NCBI GenBank assembly: GCA_964620555.1
Contig: CAZUGZ010000006.1
Coordinates: forward strand, 3,901 to 67,900
DNA from: JAPOQD01 sp964620555
GTDB taxonomy: Bacteria; Pseudomonadota; Gammaproteobacteria; Pseudomonadales; Halieaceae
DNA length: 64,000 nucleotides
Reading direction: 5' to 3'
Below the pieces are notes generated by a model, which worked only from the letters and a program-made list of their open reading frames with translations, did no database searches and was not told the DNA's origin. Below are positions 42,281 through 51,633 of this stretch, piece by piece (position 1 is the stretch's first letter; every line of letters begins with the position of its first letter). The translations under genes and the position numbers were made by a program.

Positions 42281-44767
42281 GTGAACAGATTGCAAAAGAA
42301 TGCGCGCTGGACAGCCGCAATATGCGCCCTCTGCGCCGGATTCATGAACGCGCAGTGGGTCAGCGCCCAGGGGATTCTCGAAGAAGTGATCGTAACGGCG
42401 GAAAAGCGGGAAACCACGCTGCAGGATACCGCCGTCTCGGTCACCGCCTTCAGTCAGGACGACCTGGAGCGGGGGTTGATCAACAACAACATGGACATCC
42501 AGATGGCGGTGCCCAACATGTTGATGACCAGGGACTTTTTTACCACCGCTGCGATCAGTATCCGCGGCGTCGGCCAGCTTGCCGTCGGCTCCTCTGCCGA
42601 CCCCGGCACCGGGGTTCACATGAACGGTGTCTACCTCAGCAACAGCCGCATATTCGAGACCGAGTATTTCGACACCGAGCGGGTGGAAGTCTTGCGCGGC
42701 CCGCAAGGCACCCTGTACGGGCGCAACACCACCGGCGGGGTGATCAACGTGATTACCAGGAAGCCGGAACAGGAATTCGGTGGCTTCATCGATGCGACCT
42801 ACGGCGACTACGACTACCTGCGCACCCGCGCGGCGCTGAACATTCCCCTCAGCGATACCGTATGGCAGCGCTTTTCCCTGTTCTACACCCGGCGCGACGG
42901 CTTTGTGGACAACGTATTCAACGGCGATGAAATCGACGGCCGCGACATGTACGCGTTGCGCTCGTCGACGTCTTTCAATTTCGGCGACAGCACCGATGCG
43001 ACCCTGGTCATCAACTATTTCGATGAGGACAGCGACCGCATGAGGAGCTCCGGCAGCTACTGCGCCACCGATCCGGCAGGCATCCTCGGCTGCCTGCCCA
43101 ACCGCGGAAAACCCATCGGTCTGCCGCACACCGGCAGCACTGTGGGCGGCTACCTGACCTCGGTGGTGGGCCTGGTCACCGGTACCCAGTTTCCGGCGAA
43201 TGACTCTGCCCGCTCCCTGGCCCCCGAGGACCCGCGCAAGGTCAATTTTGACTACACCCCCGTCTACGAGACCGATGAGACAACCGTCACCCTGGAGATC
43301 AACCACGATTTCGGCGATCTGAGCTTCACCTCCCTGAGCGGCTACCACGAAGCCTCACTGGATGCCCGCAACGATTACGACTCCACCGTCAACCTGGAAA
43401 TCTGGCCGCTCAGCACCACCTACCAACGGGGCCCGGACGGTCCGTCCACGGTCAACTACCTGGAACAGAATGACCGTTCGACCTCGGAACCTGAACAGTA
43501 CAGCCAGGAGTTTCGGCTGGCCTCCGACTTTGCCGGCGACCTGAATTTCCTGCTCGGCGCCTTCTACCTGGAGTACGAGACGGAGACGCACTACTACGTC
43601 TACTCCTCCGCGCTTTCGCTGTTCGGTCAAACCTTGGGCGTTCCCGAGAACCAGCGACTCTACGACAACGACACCAGCCCGTACAAGCTCGATACCTGGG
43701 CCCTGTTCGGCGAACTCTATTACGACATCAACGAGCGCACCAGTCTGACCCTTGGTCTGCGTTACACCGACGAATCCAAGGACTCCACCCAGCGCACCAT
43801 CTACCTGACCGGTCTGGCCAACCCGAACGCGCCGGGCGGCGGGTACGACAACTTCAAGGATGACTGGCAGGAGAGCACCGGCAGGGTCAACATCAATTAC
43901 CGCTGGAACGACGAGACCCTGCTGCACGCCACCGTGGCTCGCAGCTACAAGGGCGGTGGTTTCAACCCGCTCGACGCGGAATCCGAGCTGCTCGACCCCG
44001 AACAGGGCGGCGATCCCAACCTGGCGGGCTTCGAGCCCGAGTTCATCAACTCGATCGAACTCGGTGCCAAGACCCGCCTGTTTGACAACACCCTGCAAGC
44101 CAACGTGACCTTGTTCTGGTACGACTACGAAGACCTGCAGATTTCCAAGATCGTCAGCCAGACCTCGATCAACGAGAATACCGACGCCGATATCCAGGGC
44201 CTCGAGGGGGAGTTCATCTGGGCGCCGGATGAACACTGGAACGTGGTGCTGAACCTGTCCTGGCTGGATACCGAACTGGGCGACCTGCTGACCTTCGACC
44301 CCGGAGACCCCAACCAGATGGGGACTACCGAGGGTGTTGTCAACGGGCCGCTGAACAACACCAATCGGGTACTGAGCTGCAACTGCCAGGGCATTCCGGT
44401 CAACATCGAGGGCGGAGAGTTGCCGGGCGCTCCGCAATTCACGTCGTATCTGGCGGTCAGCTACGGCTGGTACCTGGCCGGCGGAATGCGCCTGGACCTG
44501 TCCACCAGTTACTACTATCAGGACGAGTTCTACACCCGCATCTTCAATACCGAGGATGATCTGCTGGAGAGCTGGGACGTATGGAACGCCACGGTGATGC
44601 TCACCGCGGCGGATGAATCCTGGTACGCCGAGGGCTGGGTTCGCAACATCAACGACGACGAGCACTGGACCGGCCAGCGTCTGCAGGACTCGGCAGTGGG
44701 ACTGTTCCGCTCCTACCAGTTGCTGGAACCACGCACCTTCGGGGTCACCCTGGGCTACCGTTTCTAG
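42281..44767 (+). CDS. TonB-dependent outer-membrane receptor
   Basis: An 828-residue receptor. A signal peptide (about 1-29) is followed by a TonB box in ILEEVIVTAEKRE, a plug domain (VSVTAFSQDDLERG to RGPQGTLYGRNTTGGVINVITRKP) and a long 22-strand-type barrel ending in the aromatic C-terminus LGYRF. The IVTAEKR box and absence of siderophore-type features are typical of the large receptor families of marine gammaproteobacteria that import sterol-like, terpenoid or other hydrophobic substrates. GTG 42281 is preceded by GGGGGAG. The stop codon lies in a repeat. The true substrate is unknown. Confidence 0.9.
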   Translation: MNRLQKNARWTAAICALCAGFMNAQWVSAQGILEEVIVTAEKRETTLQDTAVSVTAFSQDDLERGLINNNMDIQMAVPNMLMTRDFFTTAAISIRGVGQLAVGSSADPGTGVHMNGVYLSNSRIFETEYFDTERVEVLRGPQGTLYGRNTTGGVINVITRKPEQEFGGFIDATYGDYDYLRTRAALNIPLSDTVWQRFSLFYTRRDGFVDNVFNGDEIDGRDMYALRSSTSFNFGDSTDATLVINYFDEDSDRMRSSGSYCATDPAGILGCLPNRGKPIGLPHTGSTVGGYLTSVVGLVTGTQFPANDSARSLAPEDPRKVNFDYTPVYETDETTVTLEINHDFGDLSFTSLSGYHEASLDARNDYDSTVNLEIWPLSTTYQRGPDGPSTVNYLEQNDRSTSEPEQYSQEFRLASDFAGDLNFLLGAFYLEYETETHYYVYSSALSLFGQTLGVPENQRLYDNDTSPYKLDTWALFGELYYDINERTSLTLGLRYTDESKDSTQRTIYLTGLANPNAPGGGYDNFKDDWQESTGRVNINYRWNDETLLHATVARSYKGGGFNPLDAESELLDPEQGGDPNLAGFEPEFINSIELGAKTRLFDNTLQANVTLFWYDYEDLQISKIVSQTSINENTDADIQGLEGEFIWAPDEHWNVVLNLSWLDTELGDLLTFDPGDPNQMGTTEGVVNGPLNNTNRVLSCNCQGIPVNIEGGELPGAPQFTSYLAVSYGWYLAGGMRLDLSTSYYYQDEFYTRIFNTEDDLLESWDVWNATVMLTAADESWYAEGWVRNINDDEHWTGQRLQDSAVGLFRSYQLLEPRTFGVTLGYRF

Positions 44768-44845
44768 GAGTCTGCGCCGTAGAAAAATCCGTCGTGAGGA
44801 TGTGCCGCGTTCGCAACAGGATTATTTTCCACGGCGCAGACTCCT
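44766..44845. repeat. 80-bp inverted-repeat element between convergent genes
   Basis: Arms 44766-44780 and 44831-44845 are perfect 15-base inverted copies (AGGAGTCTGCGCCGT), and pairing continues imperfectly inward for about ten more bases. It starts in the stop codon of the TonB receptor gene and its right arm overlaps the last codons of the convergent flavoprotein gene. It could fold into a bidirectional terminator-like hairpin. The arm contains the dispersed 14-base motif. Confidence 0.75.
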
Positions 44846-46315
44846 GGCTGCCGCGATGCCCGCCATGCGGCCGGAGAAGGTGGCGTCGCCCACCGACATG
44901 CCGCTGGCATAGCCCTCGGCGCGGCGCACCACGCCGCATGCGGTTCTGCCGGCCGCGTAGAGCCCGGGAATCTGCCGGCCGTCGGCACTCAGCACTTCCC
45001 CGCTGGGGAGGGTGTCCAGGCCACCCAGGGTGAAATAGGGCCAAAAGGAACCGCGGCCCGGTGTCACGTCCAGCGCCACCAGGGGGGGCTCCAGGGGCTG
45101 CAGCCATTCCGGCTGCTTGTGGAACAGCCAATCCTCACCCGCTGCCACCATCCGGTTGTAGTACGCCACCGTGTGTTGCAGCGCCCCCTCCGGCAGCGCC
45201 AGCTCCGCTTCCAGTTCCTGCACCGTGGTACCGGTGCCACAGACCTCTGCCGCCATGAAATTCATCTGCTCGTAATCCCCGTACTGGTCTACGGTAACGA
45301 TGAAATAAAAACGCTCGCCGGCAGTTTCCAGAATCGCATTGCCCAGCCGGGCGTGGTAGACGTCTTCGTTGATCAGGCGCTGGGCCTTGTCGTTGATCAG
45401 GATGCCGGAGGTGATGGAGGCCGGTGGGTAGTACGGCAGGCTGATGAAACCCTCGTGCATGTTGATGGCCGCCCCACCCACCCCCATACCCATCAGGATG
45501 CCACTGCCGGTATCGCCCGGATTGCCGACCTCGTTATTGCCCCGGCAGAGCTTGGGCGCATACTTGCGGAGCATCTCCCGATTCATGACAAAGCCGCCGG
45601 CACACAGAATCACGCCCCTGCGTGCCCGCACATTCAGTTGCTGCCGGTCCCTGCGCACCACCAGGCCGACTACGGAACCGTCCGCCTCGACAATCAGGGT
45701 CAGCGCCCGCACCTCGTATTGCACGGCGATGGCCTCGCGCTGTTGTACATTTTCCATGAGGATCTTCATGAACAGCGGGCCACCGTTGTCCCCCTCGATG
45801 TACAGGTTGTGGCCACGCGCCGCCGGTTTGGCCCGCTCGCTGAAGGGATGGGCCTTTTCACTGCCGGTGTAGAGCAGGCCGTCGTCGGTCAGACACATGA
45901 CGGCGCGGGTCTGGTGGAAGCTGTCCTTGAACGGCACCCCCAGTTCGCAGAGCCAGTCGAAGTGGGCCAGACTGTTTTCACAGTAGTTGCGAATCTTGGC
46001 CTCGTCGGCCTGGGGGCCAGCGCACATCATCATGTAGGTGAACATGTCCTCGGTGCTGTCCTCAAAACCGCAGGCCCGCTGCACCCGGGTCCCGCCACCG
46101 CCGCCCAGGTAGATTTCCGCGCTGGACAGGACCGTGGAGCCACCGGCGGCACTGGCGACCTCGAAAACTGTGACCTCGGCGCCCGCGTCCGCAGCCTCGA
46201 TCGCTGCGCAGGCACCGGCCCCGCCACATCCGACGATGGCCACATCGGTCTCCAGGTGCCATTGCTCCACAGCGCTGGCCTGCAGTGGCCGGGTGGGGGA
46301 AGTCTTGTCTGCCAT
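44822..46315 (-). CDS. FAD-dependent dehydrogenase related to 3-ketosteroid dehydrogenase/fumarate reductase flavoproteins
   Basis: A 497-residue flavoprotein. The dinucleotide-binding loop VAIVGCGGAGACAAIEAADAGAEVTVFE lies at about 23-50; SAAGGSTVLSSAEIYLGGGG follows, as in 3-ketosteroid-delta1-dehydrogenases. The C-terminal GLYAAGRTACGVVRRAEGYASGMSVGDATFSGRMAG is the second FAD-binding segment. No haem or signal peptide is seen. Its neighbour is a convergent TonB receptor, suggesting breakdown of a steroid-like or related compound, which is inference. Confidence 0.8.
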   Translation of the reverse strand: MADKTSPTRPLQASAVEQWHLETDVAIVGCGGAGACAAIEAADAGAEVTVFEVASAAGGSTVLSSAEIYLGGGGGTRVQRACGFEDSTEDMFTYMMMCAGPQADEAKIRNYCENSLAHFDWLCELGVPFKDSFHQTRAVMCLTDDGLLYTGSEKAHPFSERAKPAARGHNLYIEGDNGGPLFMKILMENVQQREAIAVQYEVRALTLIVEADGSVVGLVVRRDRQQLNVRARRGVILCAGGFVMNREMLRKYAPKLCRGNNEVGNPGDTGSGILMGMGVGGAAINMHEGFISLPYYPPASITSGILINDKAQRLINEDVYHARLGNAILETAGERFYFIVTVDQYGDYEQMNFMAAEVCGTGTTVQELEAELALPEGALQHTVAYYNRMVAAGEDWLFHKQPEWLQPLEPPLVALDVTPGRGSFWPYFTLGGLDTLPSGEVLSADGRQIPGLYAAGRTACGVVRRAEGYASGMSVGDATFSGRMAGIAAARSLRRGK

Positions 46316-46683
46316 GTCGAAGCCTCGTGCCGGTTGCCGGTGGTGGTTGGCGACCCCGGCGCGAACGCCGGGGTGGGCTGGTCATGGTAGTCTCTGCCCG
46401 TTGCCAATGCCATTGCGGAACCGCTACGACCCCCGCCGGTCGATTACAAAAGTTCATACCGCCAGGGGATTTTTCGCTCGCATGGGCGCCGGACCGCAAC
46501 GCGCCCGCCGTCGTGCCGGGCCTGGCCCGGCATTCAGTGGCTTGCCGCGACAACCGGAAAAGTCACTGGATTCCCGCTTGCGCCGGAATGGCAAAGGGGG
46601 GGCGGAATGATTACCAGGTGCTGGTAAGCTATCAGCCTCATGGAATCGATCAGAGGTTCCTTTGACTTCGGGAGTAGAAAGCA
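46316..46683. other. Intergenic region with repeat-like hairpins
   Basis: No gene is seen in these 368 bases. At 46514-46532 TGCCGGGCC-T-GGCCCGGCA is a perfect 9-base inverted repeat, and at 46570-46589 ATTCCCGC-4-GCCGGAAT is a near-perfect one, reminiscent of the GGATTCCCGC...GGGAATG repeats common in proteobacterial intergenic DNA. The left part must hold the promoter of the flavoprotein gene and the right part that of the PNPOx gene. Confidence 0.55.
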
Positions 46684-47148
46684 ATGCCAAGCCGCCGTGA
46701 CACGATCGCCATGAGCAAAGAGGAAATCTGGGAATTCATCGAAACCCAGAAAAGCATTCAGGTATGCACCATCAACGGGGATGGAACACCTCATCTCACG
46801 GTCATGTGGTTTGCCGTCAAGGAGGGCGCCATCGTGCTGGAAACTTTCACCAAATCACAGAAAATCGTCAATCTGAAGCGCAACCCGAATATTGCGGTAT
46901 TACTGGAAGATGGCACCGAGTACAGCGAACTGCGCGGCGTATCCATCAATTGCAAAGCGGAACTGATAGAAGATTATGACACTGTACACGCCCTGCATGT
47001 GGATGTCGTGGTCCGCAACCAACCGGGTGTAACGCCTGAGCAGGCGGCTGAGTTCACCAGGGAAATGAGCCGGAAAAAAACCGTTATTCTCGTCCGTCCG
47101 GACAAGGTAATGAGCTGGGATCACCGAAAGCTGGACGGAGTTTATTGA
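46684..47148 (+). CDS. Pyridoxamine 5'-phosphate oxidase-fold (split-barrel) flavin-binding protein
   Basis: A 154-residue split-barrel protein. The pattern IQVCTINGDGTPHLTVMWFAVKEGAIVLETFTKSQKIVNLKRNPNIAVLLEDG is typical of the PNPOx-like/F420- or FMN-binding superfamily, which includes small reductases and haem-binding proteins. The specific reaction cannot be told. It is followed after one base by an unknown gene, so the two form an operon, opposite to the flavoprotein gene. Confidence 0.78.
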   Translation: MPSRRDTIAMSKEEIWEFIETQKSIQVCTINGDGTPHLTVMWFAVKEGAIVLETFTKSQKIVNLKRNPNIAVLLEDGTEYSELRGVSINCKAELIEDYDTVHALHVDVVVRNQPGVTPEQAAEFTREMSRKKTVILVRPDKVMSWDHRKLDGVY

Positions 47149-47149
47149 G

Positions 47150-48271
47150 ATGATTACCAACTTTGACGACTACTGCATTCATCAGACCGCGGAACCGGTC
47201 TCGCAGCCCGCGCAGAGCGACCGCAACTTCTATGATCGCTACTGGTTCAACGGCATGGATGGGGACGGTACCTACCTGTTTGAATGCGGCTTCGGGCTGT
47301 ATCCCAACCGCCGGATCATGGACGCCCATTTCAGCGTCACCCTGGGCAACACCCAGTATTCCTTTCACGCCTCCCGGCGAGCCCCGCGGGAGCGTTCCGA
47401 AACCACGGTCGGCCCACTCAGTGTGGAGGTCCTGGAGCCCATGCGCCAGGTGCGGGTGCGCCTGCGGGAAAATGAACACGGGATCGAATGCGACCTGGTG
47501 TTCACGGCCGCCAGTATTCCCCACGAAGAACCCCAGAACCTGCTCCATGACGACGGTCACCTGATCATGCACAACTCCCGATTTACCCAGATGGGCTATT
47601 GGGACGGGTATTTCCGGATCGATGGACAACGGGTGGATGTGGTGCGCGCCTACGCCACCCGTGACAAGTCGTGGGGAGTGCGGCCGGTGGGGGAACCCCA
47701 GGGTGGCGCTCCGGGCCTGCTGGCCGGCGAGCCGGGAGTGTACTGGTGCTGGAACCCGATCAATTTCGGCGCTTTCAGCACCCAGATGGGAACCTTTGAG
47801 GACCGCGACGGACACGCCACGCAGCTCAGTGCCAGTCTGCTGCCCCTGTACGACAATCCACGGGACATTCCCCGTGGTGAGGACGCGGGGGTGATCGAGA
47901 TGACCGAGGTCAAACACTCCATCGTCTGGGAACCCGGTACCCGGCGGGCCGCCTCGGCGCAGCTCAATCTCACCGACCGTGGCGGCCAGCGCTACGACAT
48001 CAGCATGCAGCCGATGCTGCGCTTGCAGATGACGGGCATTGGCTACAATCACCCGCAATGGGGGCATGCCATCTGGAAGGGCGAACTGGAAACCGGTCGC
48101 GAGCAGTGGGAACTGGATAGCCTGGACCCGCTGGAATACCAGAATCTGCACGTGCATCTGGCGGTGCGGGCGCAGCTGGGTGAACGCACCGGGATCGGTA
48201 CCCTGGAAACCATCGTCATCGGGCGCCATGACCCCTCCGGCTTCAAAGAACTTTTCGATGGCGCGCAGTGA
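47150..48271 (+). CDS. Conserved-type protein of unknown function, beta-rich
   Basis: A 373-residue soluble protein with no signal peptide or membrane helix. The sequence is rich in predicted beta strands and Trp/Tyr/His, with segments such as DRYWFNGMDGDGTYLFECGFGLYPNRRIMDAHF and a final GIGTLETIVIGRHDPSGFKELFDG. I do not recognise a family with certainty; the style recalls AttH/lipocalin-like twin-barrel proteins seen near steroid and terpenoid catabolism genes. It starts one base after the PNPOx gene. Confidence 0.7.
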   Translation: MITNFDDYCIHQTAEPVSQPAQSDRNFYDRYWFNGMDGDGTYLFECGFGLYPNRRIMDAHFSVTLGNTQYSFHASRRAPRERSETTVGPLSVEVLEPMRQVRVRLRENEHGIECDLVFTAASIPHEEPQNLLHDDGHLIMHNSRFTQMGYWDGYFRIDGQRVDVVRAYATRDKSWGVRPVGEPQGGAPGLLAGEPGVYWCWNPINFGAFSTQMGTFEDRDGHATQLSASLLPLYDNPRDIPRGEDAGVIEMTEVKHSIVWEPGTRRAASAQLNLTDRGGQRYDISMQPMLRLQMTGIGYNHPQWGHAIWKGELETGREQWELDSLDPLEYQNLHVHLAVRAQLGERTGIGTLETIVIGRHDPSGFKELFDGAQ

Positions 48272-48314
48272 CGGGATATACCGGTCAGGGAAGTAACGGG
48301 GTCGATGTTACGGG

Positions 48315-50039
48315 TCAATCGGATCCGTGGGAGAGGCGCTGTTGCAGGAAGTTGCCGATATCGGCCTGCGCCACCAGTTGGGGCTCCGGCTGCCGGCGGT
48401 TGCGGTACTCCAGCTTGCCCTGGGCCAGGTTGCGCTCGCCGACCACCAGTTGATGGGGAATACCGAGTAATTCCATATCCGCGAACTTGACACCGGGACG
48501 CTCGTTGCGGTCGTCCAGCAACACCTCCACTCCGGCCGCGCTGAGCTCCTGGTACAGTTGCTCGGCGCAGCGGCTGACGGCGGTCGACTTGTGCTGGTTC
48601 ACCGCGGTGATGGCGAGTTGGAAGGGGGCGATCGGTTCGGGCCAGACGATGCCATTGGCGTCGTGGTTCTGTTCGATGGCGGCGGCGACGATGCGGCTGA
48701 CGCCGATGCCGTAACAGCCCATGGCCAGACTCCGTTCGCGGCCCTGCTCATCCTGGACCTTGGCCGCCATTGCCTCGCTGTAGCGGGTACCCAACTGAAA
48801 GATGTGGCCCACTTCAATGCCGCGTTTGATCTGCAGCGTGCCCTGGCCATCGGGACTGGGGTCCCCTTCCACCACCTGGCGCAGGTCGACGACCGGGCCG
48901 GTCTGGCAATCGCGCTCCCAGTTGACTCCGCGCAGGTGATAACCATCGCGATTGGCGCCGCAGACGAAATCGGCGAGGTGCGCGGCGGCGCGGTCGGTGA
49001 ACACGGGAAACTGCAACCCCACCGGGCCCAGCGAGCCGAAATCGCAGCCGCCGAAACTGCGAATGGAGTCCTGGTCGGCAAATTCCAGGGGTGCGGCCAC
49101 CGCATCCAGTTTTTCCGCTTTGACCAGACTGAGTTCGTGGTCGCCACGCAACTGCAGGGCGACCAGCGGCGCGGCCGGGTCCGCGCCCTTGACGATCAGG
49201 GTCTTCAAGGTGGTGTCCGCGTCGATGCCGAGCTGCCTGCAGACCGCCTCGATACTGCGCTGGCCCGGGGTGGCCACCTCCTGCAGCGGCTGCGACGGCG
49301 CGGCGACCGCGCCGGCCGGCGCCAGCGCCTCGGCCACTTCCACATTGACTGCGTAGTCGCTGGCGTCACTGACGGCGATGGCGTCCTCCCCGGTATCCGC
49401 CAACACGTGAAATTCCTGGGACACCTTGCCACCGATGGCGCCGCTGTCGGCGGTCACCGAACGAAATTCCAGCCCCAGGCGGCTGAAGATGGCGCTGTAG
49501 GCTGCGTACATCCGGTCGTAGGTCCGTTGCAGCGAAGCCTCATCCAGATGAAAGGAATAGGCGTCTTTCATCAGGAATTCCCGCGCCCGCATGATGCCGA
49601 AACGGGGCCGGACTTCATCGCGAAACTTGGTCTGAATCTGGTAGAAGGTCTGTGGCAGTTGCCGGTAGCTGCCGATTTCGCCACGCAGCAGGTCGGTGAT
49701 GACTTCCTCGTGGGTCGGACCCAGGCAGAACGGGCGCTGGTGGCGGTCCTCCAGGCGCAGCAATTCCGGGCCATACTCTTTCCAGCGCCCGGATTCCTTC
49801 CAAAGCTCGGCGGGCTGCACCATGGGCATGCTCATTTCCTGGGCTCCGCAGCGGTCCATTTCCTCGCGCACGATGTTTTCCACCTTGCGCAGGACCCGCA
49901 ATCCCATGGGTAGCCAGCTATAGATCCCGGCGGCCAGTTTGCGGATCAGGCCGGCGCGCACCATGAGTTGGTGGCTGATGATTTCGGCGTCAGAGGGAAT
50001 CTCCCTGACCGTGGCGATGAGGAACTGGCTGGCACGCAT
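48315..50039 (-). CDS. proS: Prolyl-tRNA synthetase (bacterial type with editing domain)
   Basis: A 574-residue class II synthetase: motif 1 GIYSWLPMGLRVLRKVENIVREEMDRCGAQEMSMP, motif 2 FRDEVRPRFGIMRAREFLMKDAYSFH, the INS editing domain (about 225-405) that hydrolyses Ala-tRNAPro, motif 3 AMGCYGIGVSRIVAA, and a C-terminal anticodon-binding domain. Convergent with the unknown gene at 47150, divergent from the symporter. Confidence 0.97.
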   Translation of the reverse strand: MRASQFLIATVREIPSDAEIISHQLMVRAGLIRKLAAGIYSWLPMGLRVLRKVENIVREEMDRCGAQEMSMPMVQPAELWKESGRWKEYGPELLRLEDRHQRPFCLGPTHEEVITDLLRGEIGSYRQLPQTFYQIQTKFRDEVRPRFGIMRAREFLMKDAYSFHLDEASLQRTYDRMYAAYSAIFSRLGLEFRSVTADSGAIGGKVSQEFHVLADTGEDAIAVSDASDYAVNVEVAEALAPAGAVAAPSQPLQEVATPGQRSIEAVCRQLGIDADTTLKTLIVKGADPAAPLVALQLRGDHELSLVKAEKLDAVAAPLEFADQDSIRSFGGCDFGSLGPVGLQFPVFTDRAAAHLADFVCGANRDGYHLRGVNWERDCQTGPVVDLRQVVEGDPSPDGQGTLQIKRGIEVGHIFQLGTRYSEAMAAKVQDEQGRERSLAMGCYGIGVSRIVAAAIEQNHDANGIVWPEPIAPFQLAITAVNQHKSTAVSRCAEQLYQELSAAGVEVLLDDRNERPGVKFADMELLGIPHQLVVGERNLAQGKLEYRNRRQPEPQLVAQADIGNFLQQRLSHGSD

Positions 50040-50159
50040 GGAACTAATCTTGGGGGAGACCGCTTCCGGGAAACTCTCATTCTACGATGCTTTACCGGGC
50101 CGGAACAGTGGACAGGCCGACCGATAGCCGCCCGGCATCGGCCGAAAAAACACCCGCAT

Positions 50160-50189
50160 TTGGAGCCGTGCGGCAGAGTAGACTAGAAT
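50160..50189 (+). promoter_or_regulatory. Probable sigma-70 promoter of the symporter gene
   Basis: TTGGAG (50160-50165), an 18-base spacer and TAGAAT (50184-50189) lie 79 bases ahead of the GTG start. The untranslated leader shows no recognised riboswitch. Confidence 0.5.
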
Positions 50190-50268
50190 AGCGCACGGGA
50201 CTGGTGATCAGGTTGCCAGTGACCCGCTTGCCGGACAAAAAACCTTTCAATCTCAATTGGAGTTGCAC

Positions 50269-51543
50269 GTGAGTAAACTCAAACTTCACTGGCGCATTCT
50301 CATTGCCATCGTTCTTGCCGCGGTAATCGGGACCATCACCGGAACGGAAGCCGCCATCTTCGGCATCACCTTCTACAGCATGTATGACTTTGTCGGAACG
50401 CTGTTCCTCAATGCGCTGCGCATGATCATCGTGCCGCTGATCACGGCCTCCATCATTACCGGAATCGCCAGCCTCAGCGGCGGCAGTGATCTGGGCCGGA
50501 TAGGTCTGAAAACCATAACGTACTATGCTGCCAGCAGCACGATCGCCATCCTGGTCGGTCTGCTATTCGTCAATTTCTTCAGTCCCGGCATACTGGACGG
50601 AGTGCCCGTGGGAGAGCGTCTCAACCTGACGCTGGACAATGCCGAGGTGAGTTCGGCAGTCGCCAGCGTCGAGGGTCGTGGCGGTGGCGATATCGTGCAG
50701 ATATTCATTCGCATGGTTCCCACCAATATCGTCGCGGCCGCTGCCAATGGGGAGATGCTGGGCCTGATATTCTTCAGCCTGGTGTTCGGCTATTTCATGT
50801 CCCTGATTCCGGCCGGGCAGGGGGAGACGCTGCTGAATTTCTGGAAGGCCGTGTCCGAGACCATGATGAAGATCACCATGTGGATCATGCAGTTTGCCCC
50901 GTACGGGGTGTTCGGACTGGTGGCGAAGACGGTGGCCGCGACCGGCTTCGCGGCCTTCATGCCGATGCTGTGGTTCTTCATCACGGCACTGCTGGCGTTG
51001 TTGACGCACATGTTCATCATCATGCCACTGTTGCTGAAATACGTCGCCGGTGTGAGCCCGCTGGCCCATATCAGGGCGATGGCGCCAGCCATGCTGACCG
51101 CCTTCTCCACGGCTTCTTCATCGGCAACCCTGCCCCTGACCATGGAATGCCTGCAAAAGAAATCGGGGGTATCGGAACGGACCACCAGTTTCGTTCTGCC
51201 GCTCGGCGCTACTGTCAACATGGACGGGACGGCATTGTACGAGTGTGTCGCCGCGATGTTCCTGGCCCAGGCGTACGGTCTGGACCTGAGCCTTACGACC
51301 CAGTTCACGATCGTTCTCATCGCGCTGCTTACTTCGATCGGGGTGGCGGGAATTCCGGCCGCCAGCCTGGTGGCCATCACGGTGATACTGACTGCCATCG
51401 GCCTGCCGGTGGAAGCCATTGGCCTGCTGCTGGTCACTGATCGCGTCCTGGATATGATCCGTACCTCGGTCAACATCTTTTCCGATTCCTGTGGCGCCGT
51501 GCTGATAGCGAAGTCAGAGAAGGAAACCGGCATCCTGGTATAG
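50269..51543 (+). CDS. Dicarboxylate/amino acid:cation symporter (DAACS family)
   Basis: A 424-residue inner-membrane carrier of the SDF family (GltP/DctA/GltT relatives). It has about eight transmembrane helices, the Ser-rich re-entrant loop FSTASSSATLPLTMECL, the NMDGTALYE motif of TM7 and the TSIGVAGIPAASLV hairpin. It takes up acidic amino acids or C4-dicarboxylates with Na+ or H+; the substrate cannot be fixed from sequence by eye. GTG 50269 follows GGAG at six bases; a TTG at 50257 is less likely. Confidence 0.92.
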   Translation: MSKLKLHWRILIAIVLAAVIGTITGTEAAIFGITFYSMYDFVGTLFLNALRMIIVPLITASIITGIASLSGGSDLGRIGLKTITYYAASSTIAILVGLLFVNFFSPGILDGVPVGERLNLTLDNAEVSSAVASVEGRGGGDIVQIFIRMVPTNIVAAAANGEMLGLIFFSLVFGYFMSLIPAGQGETLLNFWKAVSETMMKITMWIMQFAPYGVFGLVAKTVAATGFAAFMPMLWFFITALLALLTHMFIIMPLLLKYVAGVSPLAHIRAMAPAMLTAFSTASSSATLPLTMECLQKKSGVSERTTSFVLPLGATVNMDGTALYECVAAMFLAQAYGLDLSLTTQFTIVLIALLTSIGVAGIPAASLVAITVILTAIGLPVEAIGLLLVTDRVLDMIRTSVNIFSDSCGAVLIAKSEKETGILV

Positions 51544-51554
51544 GAGCCTGCGCC
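51541..51554 (+). repeat. Variant copy of dispersed 14-base motif
   Basis: TAGGAGCCTGCGCC differs by one base from the motif at 18631 and 44765. Its first three bases are the stop codon of the symporter gene, just as the copy at 44765 supplies the TonB receptor stop. A short CCGGCTA tandem repeat follows at about 51560-51580. Confidence 0.5.
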
Positions 51555-51633
51555 TTGCGACCGGCTACCGGCTACCGGCGAAAGAAATTTTGCGGTAAGA
51601 TTCACGGTTGATCTGTTTTCCTGGTTGGGAGTT

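Noticed and set aside
43355..44665. 436-codon minus-strand frame opposite the TonB receptor
   Set aside because: Val/Gly/Gln-rich shadow of a barrel-coding gene, without motifs or a convincing start.
47084..48229. 381-codon minus-strand frame opposite the unknown gene at 47150
   Set aside because: The plus-strand gene has a tight operon join and more protein-like composition; the antisense reading looks like a shadow. This is the least certain of the rejected frames because the plus-strand gene is itself of unknown family.
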